23,956 bases of DNA, from contig DLQB01000104.1 of NCBI GenBank assembly GCA_002477505.1, positions 1,718 through 25,673 on the forward strand. Reading direction: 5' to 3'. The position numbers were made by a program, and so were the translations under genes. The notes below the pieces were generated by a model, which saw only the letters and a list, made by a program, of their open reading frames with translations, searched no databases and had not been told where the DNA came from. Positions within the stretch are counted from its first letter, which is position 1. Every line of letters begins with the position of its first letter. Below are positions 15,306 to 23,668 of the stretch, piece after piece. This stretch comes from Flavobacteriales bacterium UBA7443 (GTDB taxonomy: Bacteria > Bacteroidota > Bacteroidia > Flavobacteriales_D > Sanyastnellaceae).

Positions 15306-17708
15306 CTAGCCTTGAAAGCCGCGTAAACCTTGTTTGAATCTACTGTAGTCAAGGAACATTATTAGCCTGATTGACAAGCTATTATAGAATCCTGATTCAA
15401 TCATTCGTTCAAAGTTTTCGCCATAGGTATTAGGCAAGGGTTGTCCCACGTCGTCTTGCAACAATTGATTCTTCCAGACCACGTTGATTTCAGACCCCGG
15501 AGCGAAGATCCAGCGGTAAACCATGTCAATGCTCCAAGCATTATAATTCACATCATGCGCACCATTTAGAAGCCCTTCTGGCGTTGCAAGCAGGTCCAAT
15601 CGTTCCAGCACGCCGGAAGCGGGTAAGGTGTAGAAATGGTTGTATCGAACTTGGCTCCAGCTGTGACGAATGCGTGTGCTGAAACTCATTCGATTGCTGA
15701 AAATGTAGGTGAAATTCAGCACCTGCGTTCGTTCGACATTGTCTCGGCTGCCCCATACGCTTTGGAGGGATTCACCTCCCAAAGAATCGACCATGAGCCA
15801 ACCTCGTTCATTGTTGCGTTCAATGATTTTCCAAACGTACGTGAGCATGGCGTTGTCGCTGATCCGAATACGAGGAGCAAGCCGCAACGTACGTTCCTTC
15901 CAGTCTCGGTAGGTGTCTCCGCCCCCATACCATCCTCCAACATCCATAGCAAGCATTTTGCGGTAGTCACTGCTGTACCAGCTGTCGATTGAATACCATC
16001 CCGGTTCTTTCCAAATCAAGCCATCGATCCGCGACGAAAAAATGTCGTTGCCTGTGGTGGGTTGTGAGTTGAGGCTCAGGTTCCAGGTGTTGAAGTTTCG
16101 CGTGGTGGCTCGACCTCCAATCTCAGCGTTCCATTTGTTGAACGTCCGAGGGGTTTCGATTTGATTGTGGTTCAATGAAACGAAGGCTCGCAAACGGTTG
16201 AGCCGACCCCTAGGCTCGAAGATGCGGTAATTGAAGGTGGCAAAGGATGACACCTCGTTGGGTGCAGCGAGAAATCCAAGATCGTTGGGGTCATAGGTTT
16301 CGGACTCGAGGTAGTGCCCGGCATTGAACGTGAAATTCCCTGAAATTTTTTGCACCCCTACACCGTAGGAATAGCCCTCGTCGTCATCGTCGGGTCCTGC
16401 ATTGAATTTTTGATTCAGGGCACCACTACCGGTGACGCTCCATGAATTTTGGCGGTTTCGTAATTCGAATTTTGCGGCTTGCACCCAGGCATCGTAGCCG
16501 TCACCTTCGCGCAAAACCATGGTGCTCGAAGTGGTCACGTACCCGTTGTTTGGCAGGTTTTGATCGACGACGGCCACCGTGTAAGAAACCAAACTCGTAT
16601 CCGCTTCATTTGTTGCGACAGATTGAAGCAGCCCCAGTCCTGTGCCTCTGCTGGTCCGGCCGGATATTTTTGTCGCATTTAACAAGCGCCCTTCTTCGCC
16701 CATGCGACGCGAATAAAACGTGCCTGTTTTGTTGAACAATTCGGTGCCCTCTTTGAAAAACTGCCGATTTTCTGCGAAGCGAAGTTCGAACGGTGAGAGA
16801 TTCAGCACCAGCGCATCGGTGACCACTTGTCCGAAATCCGGAATGAGGGTCATATCGAGGGTGAAAGCGTTGCCCAGGCCTACTTTCATGTCCATTCCTC
16901 CGTTGTACGTTGATGAGGTTTCGCCCTCCGCTGCAATACCGTAGGTGCTCAAATACGGAAACAGACTGAGCCGCAAAGGCGGATCGATTTTGGAAATTCC
17001 GCGAAGCACTCCGCCTTGGTTGAGCAGCTTCTGAGTGGGATCCATCGGGTTCCAGACGCTTTCTTCGCGCTGCCTGCGGAGGGTTCGGTACATGTTCATT
17101 CCCCAGGCCTGCTCCGTTTGTTTTGGGAAACGAAAGGCCATCCAAGGAATTCGGAATTCAGCGGTCCAACCCGCCGAGTCAATTCGGCATGCTACATCCC
17201 AAACAGCATCCCACGATTGGTCATTGTTGTTTGGGGACAGTTGCTCATCGACTTGGATGCCGTCCGGAGTGGTAGAAAACCGCACCGCATTCAAGCCATC
17301 GTCAAATGTGCTGAACCAAATGCCAAATTCGTCTGCATTGGCCCTCTGATCCCGTTCGCTCAATTGGTGCAAAACGGAATCGGGAGCACCGTCCCACATG
17401 CGAGCGCCGATGTACAAAGCGGCGTCGTCATACGCAAAGCGCACTTCCGTGTCGAACTGCGGCGAGGTGCCGGGTTGAGGAGAAAGCTCTTCGAAATCCC
17501 GGGAGACGGGTATCCGCTGCCAAGCAATGTCTTGCAGTGAGCCATCGATGGTCAAAGAACCCATGAGTCGCTCCGCTTGGGCCACTTTTCGTGCTGCAAG
17601 CGCGTCCTGTGCCATGGTGCTCTTGGTGAATGCCAAGGAGCTTAACGCACAAAAAAACATGCCCAACAAATGCATGTCCAATCGAGGTAATAAAGGGTGC
17701 GATTTCAT
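15306..17708 (-). CDS. DUF5916 outer-membrane protein with CBM9-like N-terminal domain
   Basis: An 800-residue predicted outer-membrane protein. The ATG at 17708 yields a signal peptide (MHLLGMFFCALSSLAF, cleavage near residue 33 after TMA); the longer frame starts inside mltG. Residues 45-215 look like a CBM9/DOMON-type sandwich (LTIDGSLQDIAWQRIP, RFAYDDAALYIGARM, WTAEFRIPWMAFRFP). The rest matches the DUF5916 pattern, with PDFGQVVTDALVLNLSPFELRFAENRQFFKEG as the hallmark (segment given here in part as its best-known stretch is AENRQFFKEG) and then many alternating amphipathic strands with aromatic residues, as in a beta-barrel. Family function is unknown; binding or passage of a glycan is a fair guess from the N-terminal domain. 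It follows mltG by 17 bases, so it is co-transcribed with it. Confidence 0.88.
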   Translation of the reverse strand: MKSHPLLPRLDMHLLGMFFCALSSLAFTKSTMAQDALAARKVAQAERLMGSLTIDGSLQDIAWQRIPVSRDFEELSPQPGTSPQFDTEVRFAYDDAALYIGARMWDGAPDSVLHQLSERDQRANADEFGIWFSTFDDGLNAVRFSTTPDGIQVDEQLSPNNNDQSWDAVWDVACRIDSAGWTAEFRIPWMAFRFPKQTEQAWGMNMYRTLRRQREESVWNPMDPTQKLLNQGGVLRGISKIDPPLRLSLFPYLSTYGIAAEGETSSTYNGGMDMKVGLGNAFTLDMTLIPDFGQVVTDALVLNLSPFELRFAENRQFFKEGTELFNKTGTFYSRRMGEEGRLLNATKISGRTSRGTGLGLLQSVATNEADTSLVSYTVAVVDQNLPNNGYVTTSSTMVLREGDGYDAWVQAAKFELRNRQNSWSVTGSGALNQKFNAGPDDDDEGYSYGVGVQKISGNFTFNAGHYLESETYDPNDLGFLAAPNEVSSFATFNYRIFEPRGRLNRLRAFVSLNHNQIETPRTFNKWNAEIGGRATTRNFNTWNLSLNSQPTTGNDIFSSRIDGLIWKEPGWYSIDSWYSSDYRKMLAMDVGGWYGGGDTYRDWKERTLRLAPRIRISDNAMLTYVWKIIERNNERGWLMVDSLGGESLQSVWGSRDNVERTQVLNFTYIFSNRMSFSTRIRHSWSQVRYNHFYTLPASGVLERLDLLATPEGLLNGAHDVNYNAWSIDMVYRWIFAPGSEINVVWKNQLLQDDVGQPLPNTYGENFERMIESGFYNSLSIRLIMFLDYSRFKQGLRGFQG

Positions 17709-17725
17709 CAAAACAAACCAGCGTG

Positions 17726-18703
17726 TTAACGATAAATCCGTTCTCGGTTCAACATGTTCTGCCAAGCCCTCGCATTTTTCAAATGTTGGCTGTAGTTGCG
17801 AGCAAACGCATGGGTGCCTGAGCCGTCAGGTTTCGCACACATGTACAGGTAATTGTGCGACTCGGCATTGAGCACTGCGTCGATATAGTACGAATCTGGA
17901 ATTCGAATGGGCCCCGGGGGGAGCCCTGGATTCCGATAGGTATTGTAAGGTGAATTCGTTTTTTTGTCTTTGTCGAGCAATCGTTGGATTGTCCAGTCTC
18001 CCAGAGCAAATTTCAAGGTGGGGTCTGCTTGGAGAAGCATTCCGCGATTCAAACGGTTGAGGTAGAGTCCCGCGACTTTTTTCGCCTCTCCTTTGTTGGC
18101 TGTTTCCTCTTGCACAATGGAAGCAAGCGTTACGACTTGCTTTTGGCTCAAGCCCAATTCCCAAGCTCGGTCAACCCGCTTGCGGTTCCACCAATCGGCG
18201 CTTTCTGACAACAAGCGTTCTGTGAGTTCTTTGGCGTCCGTTTCCCAATACATGTTGTACGTATTCGGAATAATTTTCCATTGGACGGAATCAGGTTTAA
18301 GCCTCTGCACAATGCTCGCGCTGTCAGCATGCAATTGCACGGCAATTACCGAAGCCAACTCAGCCAGACTGCGCTTGGCTGGCACAATGACAGCAACCTC
18401 TTCGCGCTGTCCCGTCGCAATCCGACGAGCGATTTGATGCGCTGAGGTGATGCCCTCTTCACAATATCGACCGGCATAGGAGCTCCAACGGCGCCATTGG
18501 ATGATCCCAGAAATTTCAGAATGACGCTTCATCCATTCGCCTGTTCGGGCTTCATCCGGGGTGATTTCGATACACCAAGAACTCGACTGTCCCACAGGCC
18601 GATTCCACATTTTGTAGTAAAACCAGGAATAGGACGCAGCGAAGCCTGCAGCCGCAATGCTCCCTGCCACAATTCCTGAGCGCGCCCATGTTTTAAGTGC
18701 CAT
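17726..18703 (-). CDS. mltG: Endolytic peptidoglycan transglycosylase MltG
   Basis: A 325-residue MltG (YceG-like) enzyme, which sits in the inner membrane and cuts nascent glycan strands, limiting their length during peptidoglycan synthesis. One N-terminal membrane helix (residues 9-30), a LysM-like region, then the catalytic core with IPNTYNMYW, LASIVQEET with the catalytic glutamate (E199 or E200), VAGLYLNRL and GMLLQADPT, and finally SPYNTYRNPGLPPGPI. All core motifs are present. The ATG at 18703 overlaps the stop of the GNAT gene by one base (TAATG), indicating coupled translation; an in-frame start at 18763 lies inside that gene and precedes no family sequence. It precedes the DUF5916 gene by 17 bases. 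Confidence 0.94.
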   Translation of the reverse strand: MALKTWARSGIVAGSIAAAGFAASYSWFYYKMWNRPVGQSSSWCIEITPDEARTGEWMKRHSEISGIIQWRRWSSYAGRYCEEGITSAHQIARRIATGQREEVAVIVPAKRSLAELASVIAVQLHADSASIVQRLKPDSVQWKIIPNTYNMYWETDAKELTERLLSESADWWNRKRVDRAWELGLSQKQVVTLASIVQEETANKGEAKKVAGLYLNRLNRGMLLQADPTLKFALGDWTIQRLLDKDKKTNSPYNTYRNPGLPPGPIRIPDSYYIDAVLNAESHNYLYMCAKPDGSGTHAFARNYSQHLKNARAWQNMLNRERIYR

Positions 18704-19221
18704 TATGTTGCGATTTTCTGCATCCAATGGGCATCCTGCCACTGTTTCTGATTCCAGACCCAATCGCTCATGATTCCCTTTTGTTCGAAACCGGCTTCAA
18801 GGAACAGTTGAACACTCTCGCCATTTGATGCAGGGACCTCTGCCCAGAGCTGGTGCAATCCGAGGTGACCGAAGGCATATTCGGACAATAAATTCAGTGC
18901 CGCTATTCCGTGGCCATTTCGCCGTTTGTGCGCTTCAATGGCAATTCCTACTCCTGCTCGCCGGTTCCTGGGGTCCAGTTGATACAAGTCAATGGCTCCA
19001 ACGCAGATGTTCGCGTCGCCTTTTGCTTCGATCATCATGCGCAATTGCAAGTCGGCGTAGAGGTCGTGCTTGCCCGCAGCGTAATGCTCAAGGGTCGCTT
19101 GGCTGAATGGCGTCAAGTTAGCCCCGAGCCACCACTCATCTGACTTGTTTTCAAGGCGGTACAGCTGCACTGCGTCTGCAGGTTCGACGGCGCGCAGGCG
19201 ATGGGTAATGTTTTCCAACAT
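18703..19221 (-). CDS. GNAT family N-acetyltransferase (RimJ/RimL type)
   Basis: A 172-residue single-domain GNAT enzyme that transfers an acetyl group from acetyl-CoA to an amine. The acetyl-CoA loop is seen as RRAGVGIAI, followed by AHKRRNGHGIA at about 98-106 (the R-x-x-G-x-G/A pattern), and the C-terminal part has NGESVQLFLEAGFEQKG, typical of the RimJ/RimL/SpeG branch. The substrate cannot be told from the sequence; polyamines, amino sugars or protein N-termini are all possible. It is the first gene of the GNAT-mltG-DUF5916 operon and overlaps mltG by one base. It is divergent from the wza-like gene with 70 bases between starts, and no clear promoter could be assigned there. Confidence 0.88.
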   Translation of the reverse strand: MLENITHRLRAVEPADAVQLYRLENKSDEWWLGANLTPFSQATLEHYAAGKHDLYADLQLRMMIEAKGDANICVGAIDLYQLDPRNRRAGVGIAIEAHKRRNGHGIAALNLLSEYAFGHLGLHQLWAEVPASNGESVQLFLEAGFEQKGIMSDWVWNQKQWQDAHWMQKIAT

Positions 19222-19291
19222 GCGGCAAAGATACCGATGTTGCAGGTCGTGCCGATTTCGTTGGTATTTTGCGGCAAATTTCGATTCACAA

Positions 19292-20104
19292 ATGAAATTC
19301 CATCAGATTCTTTTATCCGTTTTAGGCAGCTCGGTGCTCGTGTTGAGCGGCTGCACCATCAATCAGGATATTTTGTTTCGTTCCGGTGAGTTTTACGAGT
19401 TCGCGGACCTGGATGATCTGGACAAAAGCCAGGATGGCGGTTACCGCATCGCCCCCAATGACATGTTGACTTTTCAGTTGTTCAGCAACAATGGAAACCG
19501 ATTGAATCAAGCCACGGCTGGGACCAATACGGGTGATTCAGGCGGAGGCGGTCAAAACCAACAGCAAATGATGAACATGGGCCAACAAGGCGGAATGACC
19601 TACCTCGTCAAGCCCGATGGGTTGGTGGAGCTTCCGGAGTTGGGCAACATACGACTTGAGGGGCTGACCATTGAGGAGGCCGAGGGGTTGCTGGAAGACG
19701 CGTACACCAGTTTCTACAATGATCCATATGTCATCATTCGAGTGACCAACAACCGTGTTTTTGTCTTTCCAGGTGAAGCCGGAAGTGCGACGGTTGTGCC
19801 ATTAGTGAATATGAACACCACGTTGCTTGAGGTGCTCGCCATGGTTGGAGGCATTGGGGCGCGCGGAAATGCTTCAAATGTGAAATTGATCCGCAAGACT
19901 GAAACCGGACGGGACGTTTACAAGATGGATTTGTCAGTCATTGAAGGCCTTGATGACGCGAACATGGTTGTGCAGGCGTACGATATTATCTACGTTGAAC
20001 CCATGCCACAATTGGTTCGGGAAACCACCGAAAGTCTAACGCCCATCACAAGCCTGATCTCCACCTTGACCGTGTTGTGGGCGTTTGTATTGAACACCCC
20101 ATGA
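19292..20104 (+). CDS. Wza-like polysaccharide export lipoprotein
   Basis: A 270-residue outer-membrane lipoprotein of the polysaccharide export family. The ATG at 19292 gives a signal peptide ending in the lipobox VLSGC with C21 as the lipidated residue. Residues 50-155 are the Poly_export domain (YRIAPNDMLTFQLF, later YLVKPDGLVELPELGNIRLE and DPYVIIRVTN), interrupted at about 75-102 by a Gly, Gln and Met rich insertion. An SLBB domain follows (VFVFPGEAG to NVKLIRKTETGRDVYKMDLS), and the C-terminal segment PITSLISTLTVLWAFVL could be the helix that forms the membrane pore as in Wza. Only one SLBB domain is present, so it is shorter than Wza itself. The stop overlaps the rfbC start (ATGA). No Wzc-type kinase is in the window. 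Confidence 0.88.
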   Translation: MKFHQILLSVLGSSVLVLSGCTINQDILFRSGEFYEFADLDDLDKSQDGGYRIAPNDMLTFQLFSNNGNRLNQATAGTNTGDSGGGGQNQQQMMNMGQQGGMTYLVKPDGLVELPELGNIRLEGLTIEEAEGLLEDAYTSFYNDPYVIIRVTNNRVFVFPGEAGSATVVPLVNMNTTLLEVLAMVGGIGARGNASNVKLIRKTETGRDVYKMDLSVIEGLDDANMVVQAYDIIYVEPMPQLVRETTESLTPITSLISTLTVLWAFVLNTP

Positions 20105-20661
20105 ACATCGAACAACTCCCTCTACAAGGACTGCTGAAATTGACGCCGCGGCAATTTGCGGATGATCGAGGTGTTTTCTGGGAAACATGGCGTGAAGGCA
20201 TGGTCCAGGATTCACAAGGGAATTCCCTCAATTTTGTCCAAGAAAACCTGTCCATTTCGAAGTTGGGAACGCTTCGGGGCCTTCATTTCCAGCGGGCTCC
20301 TCATGCACAGGGAAAGCTCGTTCGGGTGGCTTCCGGCCGTATTTTCGATGTGGCAGTTGATGTGCGTAAAGAGTCGGCAACACGGGGCCAATGGTTCGGC
20401 TGCGAATTGTCCGATGCAAACGGCTCTCAACTTTGGATTCCTGGAGGTTTTGCCCATGGTTTTCTGGCCTTGGAAGATCATTGTGTCGTCGAATACCGGT
20501 GCACGGCTTCTTACAGTCCCGAATCCGAGGGCGGCATTCGCTGGGACGATCCCGCGGTGGGAATCGATTGGAATGGAGCTGGAATGCCAAAAGGCGGTCC
20601 GATCTTGTCCGAGAAGGATGCGGTGGCTCCTTTGTTGGGAGACATCGACTGGCCATTTTGA
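20101..20661 (+). CDS. rfbC: dTDP-4-dehydrorhamnose 3,5-epimerase
   Basis: A 186-residue cupin-fold sugar epimerase (RmlC/RfbC) that converts dTDP-4-keto-6-deoxyglucose to dTDP-4-keto-rhamnose on the way to dTDP-L-rhamnose or related sugars. Motifs: the N-terminal DDRGVFWETW, the catalytic histidine H62 in LRGLHFQ, K72 in GKLVRV, IPGGFAHGFLAL and the catalytic tyrosine Y132 in VEYRCTASYSPESEGGIRW, plus a C-terminal ILSEKD. Length is normal. The ATG at 20101 overlaps the wza-like stop by four bases. The other rml genes (rmlA, rmlB, rmlD) are not here, so they must lie elsewhere. Confidence 0.95.
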   Translation: MNIEQLPLQGLLKLTPRQFADDRGVFWETWREGMVQDSQGNSLNFVQENLSISKLGTLRGLHFQRAPHAQGKLVRVASGRIFDVAVDVRKESATRGQWFGCELSDANGSQLWIPGGFAHGFLALEDHCVVEYRCTASYSPESEGGIRWDDPAVGIDWNGAGMPKGGPILSEKDAVAPLLGDIDWPF

Positions 20662-20776
20662 GCCTTGGTTTAGACTTTCATCCATCAACAGGACGGCGAA
20701 AAGCTGTTCAAAACAATTCAATTATTTCCGTGCCAACCTGGACATGTTTAGTGGTTGTCGGAGATAGTTTTACGCC

Positions 20777-21748
20777 ATGGAAGCGCTTGAAAAAAAACCG
20801 ACCGAAACGACCGAACCAAGCCACTTGCGGAAGCGACTGAGGCAAACGACTCCTTTGCTGACCGTTTTTTTTCTACTCGCGGGGCTCGTTTTCTCAAACA
20901 ACTCGAGCCACTCGGAGGGCGTTGATTTGAATTTTCAACCCACGAAAAAAGGCATTTGGGCCGAGAACAATGCACCTGAAATTCCGGTACAACTGAATCT
21001 GGCGGGTGAAGAGGTGCCATTGCAGGCTTATGGCGTTCGGGATCAATTGGACCGGGAGCTCATCGTCAATACCTACCGTCACAGTTCGACCTTGCTTTAT
21101 TTCAAGCGCGCCGCACGTTGGTTTCCCATCATTGAGCCAATCCTTGCTGAAGCGGGTTTACCGGATGATTTCAAATACCTGGCAATCATAGAAAGCGGTC
21201 TCAGCCAGGTGGTTTCCCCGGCAGGAGCATCAGGGTTTTGGCAGTTTATGAAATCAACGGCTCCGGCTTATGGGTTGAAGGTCAATGGTCAAATAGATGA
21301 ACGTTACCACGTCGAGAAGGCCACCCGTGCTGCGTGCGAATACCTGCTCGAGGCGAAAGAAGAGTTCGGTTCTTGGGCATTGGCTGCGGCATCCTACAAC
21401 ATGGGGCGCGCAGGTTTGAAAAAGGCCTTGGGGGCGCAGGGGGTCGGGCGATACTGGGAATTGCACCTGAATGATGAGACCGCTCGATACGTCTTTCGAA
21501 TGTTGGCGATCAAGGCCATTTTCGAAGATCCGGAAGCCTTTGGCTTTTTCATTCAGCCCGAGGCGCTGTATGCGCCCCATGAGACACAGTTGATTTCCGT
21601 CAAGCAGTCCATTCCAGATTTGGCGACATTTGCGTTGGAGCAAGGCACGCACCTGAAGGCGCTGAAAACCTTGAATCCATGGTTGCGCTCGAATCGCTTG
21701 ACCATTGCAGCCGGAGATTCAGTTGACATGAAATTGCCGATTCAATGA
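20777..21748 (+). CDS. Lytic transglycosylase (SLT/GH23 type), membrane anchored
   Basis: A 323-residue lytic murein transglycosylase. A short basic cytoplasmic start is followed by one hydrophobic segment (residues 26-41) acting as anchor or uncleaved signal, so the enzyme faces the periplasm. The catalytic SLT domain covers about 110-230, with the catalytic glutamate E139 in YLAIIESGLS, the GASGFWQFM motif at 151-158 and SYNMG at 206-210. The last 45 residues (SIPDLATFALEQGTHLKALK, then LNPWLRSN) resemble a degenerate LysM-like module. It resembles MltD-type proteins more than soluble Slt70. It starts 115 bases after rfbC, with a TAGTTTTA box (20765-20772) just before the ATG that is one base off the Bacteroidota -7 consensus. 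Confidence 0.92.
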   Translation: MEALEKKPTETTEPSHLRKRLRQTTPLLTVFFLLAGLVFSNNSSHSEGVDLNFQPTKKGIWAENNAPEIPVQLNLAGEEVPLQAYGVRDQLDRELIVNTYRHSSTLLYFKRAARWFPIIEPILAEAGLPDDFKYLAIIESGLSQVVSPAGASGFWQFMKSTAPAYGLKVNGQIDERYHVEKATRAACEYLLEAKEEFGSWALAAASYNMGRAGLKKALGAQGVGRYWELHLNDETARYVFRMLAIKAIFEDPEAFGFFIQPEALYAPHETQLISVKQSIPDLATFALEQGTHLKALKTLNPWLRSNRLTIAAGDSVDMKLPIQ

Positions 21749-21782
21749 GGCGAGGTCTATTAAACCCAAAGTATAGCAAAAC

Positions 21783-22577
21783 ATGAAAGCAGAATTAGGG
21801 GTAGCAGTGTTGGCCGCATTGGAGGCGGGCAGTGCCATCATGGAAATTTATGAATCGGGTGATTTTGATGTGACGGTGAAGGGCGACAACAGCCCGCTTA
21901 CGCGCGCAGATGTTGCATCCCATGAAGTGATCATGAAGCACCTCAATACCACGGGATTTCCGGTCTTATCGGAAGAAGGCAAGGCCATTCCAGTGCGGGA
22001 ACGCCAGGCATGGAATACACTTTGGATTGTGGATCCGATTGATGGAACCAAGGAATTCATCAAGCGTAACGGAGAGTTTACGGTCAACATCGCGTTGGTG
22101 CAGAACGGTCGCCCGGTCTTGGGGGTCATTTTTGTGCCCGTGTCCGGCGACTTGTATTTTGGTTCGGTTGAAGCCGGCGCGAGGAAGACGCAGAACGGTT
22201 CAATGGATTGGACGGCTTCCGAATGGATGTCCAAAGGCGATCCGATTCCATTCGATCAAGGCGAACGTCCGCATACCGTGGTTGCAAGCCGATCCCACAT
22301 GAGCCAAGAGACGGAAGATTACATTCAAGCTTTGCGCGACGAGTTTGGCGAAGTGGATTTGATTTCAAAAGGCAGCTCCCTCAAGCTCTGCATGGTGGCA
22401 GAAGGGAAAGCGGATTGTTACCCGCGTTTTGCTCCAACAATGGAGTGGGACACCGCGGCGGGACAAGCGATATGCACCAGTGCCGGATGCGAGGTGCTCA
22501 ATTGGGAGACTTCAGAAGAATTGGAATACAACCGAGACAATTTGCTCAACCCTTGGTTTTTGGTTCGTCGCCTGTGA
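21783..22577 (+). CDS. cysQ: 3'(2'),5'-bisphosphate nucleotidase CysQ
   Basis: A 264-residue member of the inositol monophosphatase superfamily that removes the 3'-phosphate from adenosine 3',5'-bisphosphate, the by-product of sulfate activation and sulfotransfer. The metal-binding motifs are all seen: E64/E65 in LSEEGKAIP, D84 and D87 in VDPIDGTKEFI and D223 in EWDTAAGQAI. The KRNGEFTVNIAL segment is typical of CysQ. The ATG at 21783 follows an A-rich leader (ATAGCAAAAC). It lies 34 bases behind the lytic transglycosylase gene and near polysaccharide genes, which in Bacteroidota often goes with sulfated glycans, though no sulfotransferase is here. Its last 32 bases overlap the end of the convergent CoA-transferase gene. 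Confidence 0.94.
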   Translation: MKAELGVAVLAALEAGSAIMEIYESGDFDVTVKGDNSPLTRADVASHEVIMKHLNTTGFPVLSEEGKAIPVRERQAWNTLWIVDPIDGTKEFIKRNGEFTVNIALVQNGRPVLGVIFVPVSGDLYFGSVEAGARKTQNGSMDWTASEWMSKGDPIPFDQGERPHTVVASRSHMSQETEDYIQALRDEFGEVDLISKGSSLKLCMVAEGKADCYPRFAPTMEWDTAAGQAICTSAGCEVLNWETSEELEYNRDNLLNPWFLVRRL

Positions 22578-23652
22578 CACCAAAGCATTGCACTCGGTAA
22601 GCGACCGCTCTTGGACGAATTTGTCCATCATCGTTTGAAACGAGTTCACGGGCTCCAGTCGAATCCGATTCGAAGACCTCTTCGAGGGATTTGACCATGC
22701 CGGCGGGGACAGAGGCGCCGTTCAACTTCTCCATCAGCACCTGTTTCTGCCAGTTTCCCGCAGCTACTTGAAGCAACTCCATCAGCGCTTCTCGGTTTTG
22801 AACGCGGCGTTGATTGACTGCGAAACGCGGATCTTGGGCCCATTCCGCTGAACCCAACACGGAACATAGCGCCTCAAATTGGCGGTCGTTGCCTACCGCG
22901 AGAACCACAAATCCATTTTCGCAATGGAGCACGTCCCCATAGGGTGCAATATTGGGGTGTAGTCCTCCATTTCGATGGGGAGATGTGCCTGCATTCAGGT
23001 AGTTGGTAGCTTGGTTAACCAAAGCAGAAATCCCGCTAGCTTCGAGCGAAACTTCAGCGAAAAATCCACTTTTCCCCGCTGTTCGCGCCAACAATCCTTC
23101 CAATACGGCTGCACGGATTTGATGGGATGCCAGTACATCCATTAACGCGACTGGCATGCGCAAAGGAGGGCTTGTGGGGCTCCCATTCATGTGCATGAAT
23201 CCGGTTTCTGCTTGAACCACAACATCATAAGCCAGGCGATCCGATTGCCCTTGAAAACCAATGAGCCGGACGTGCACGAGATGCGGGTGCCGCGAGGCCA
23301 ACGCCTCTGCTTCTAGGCCAAAACCAGGCAAATCTGCCGTTTTGAAATTTTCAATTACCACATCATGATCGGCAAATGCCTCTTCCAGCCAGGCCCGGCC
23401 TTCGTCTGTTTTTAAGTCCTTCCAAACCACGGATTTATTGCCGTTCGCGGAGGCGTAATAAGCCGAGGAATTCCCTTCGGATGATTCGTTCTTCGTTTTC
23501 CACGAGCGAGTTACATCCCCGTTCGGAGGATGCTCGACCTTCGTCACGTGTGCGCCGCGTTCTGCCAATGCAGCGCCAGCTAACGGACCCGCGAGTACAC
23601 TGGCCAACTCAAGCACGCGAATGGAACTCAGAGTGGTTTCCGATGGTGTCAT
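22546..23652 (-). CDS. Class III CoA-transferase (CaiB/BaiF family)
   Basis: A 368-residue family III CoA-transferase, which moves CoA between carboxylic acids. Seen: the N-terminal IRVLELASVLAGPLAGAALAERGAHVTKVE (given in part: VLAGPLAGAALAERGA), the VVIENFKT segment, the AYDVVVQAETG motif and the catalytic aspartate D172 in PVALMDVLASH, aligned with Asp169 of formyl-CoA transferase. The substrate is not evident; the best matches in my memory include frc, caiB and racemase-like members. No acyl-CoA synthetase or dehydrogenase lies beside it. It starts 16 bases after the photolyase stop, so the two may be co-transcribed, and its 3' end overlaps cysQ by 32 bases. Confidence 0.92.
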   Translation of the reverse strand: MTPSETTLSSIRVLELASVLAGPLAGAALAERGAHVTKVEHPPNGDVTRSWKTKNESSEGNSSAYYASANGNKSVVWKDLKTDEGRAWLEEAFADHDVVIENFKTADLPGFGLEAEALASRHPHLVHVRLIGFQGQSDRLAYDVVVQAETGFMHMNGSPTSPPLRMPVALMDVLASHQIRAAVLEGLLARTAGKSGFFAEVSLEASGISALVNQATNYLNAGTSPHRNGGLHPNIAPYGDVLHCENGFVVLAVGNDRQFEALCSVLGSAEWAQDPRFAVNQRRVQNREALMELLQVAAGNWQKQVLMEKLNGASVPAGMVKSLEEVFESDSTGARELVSNDDGQIRPRAVAYRVQCFGVTGDEPKTKG

Positions 23653-23668
23653 GCGGTCAATTTAATCA

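Noticed and set aside
16606..17145. A 179-codon minus-strand open frame inside the DUF5916 gene in another frame.
   Set aside because: Arg and Ser rich shadow product with no domain; the overlapping frame carries the DUF5916 hallmarks.
20687..20708. Possible hairpin AACAG...CTGTT after rfbC as a terminator.
   Set aside because: The stem is only five base pairs with a 12-base loop and no T-run follows.
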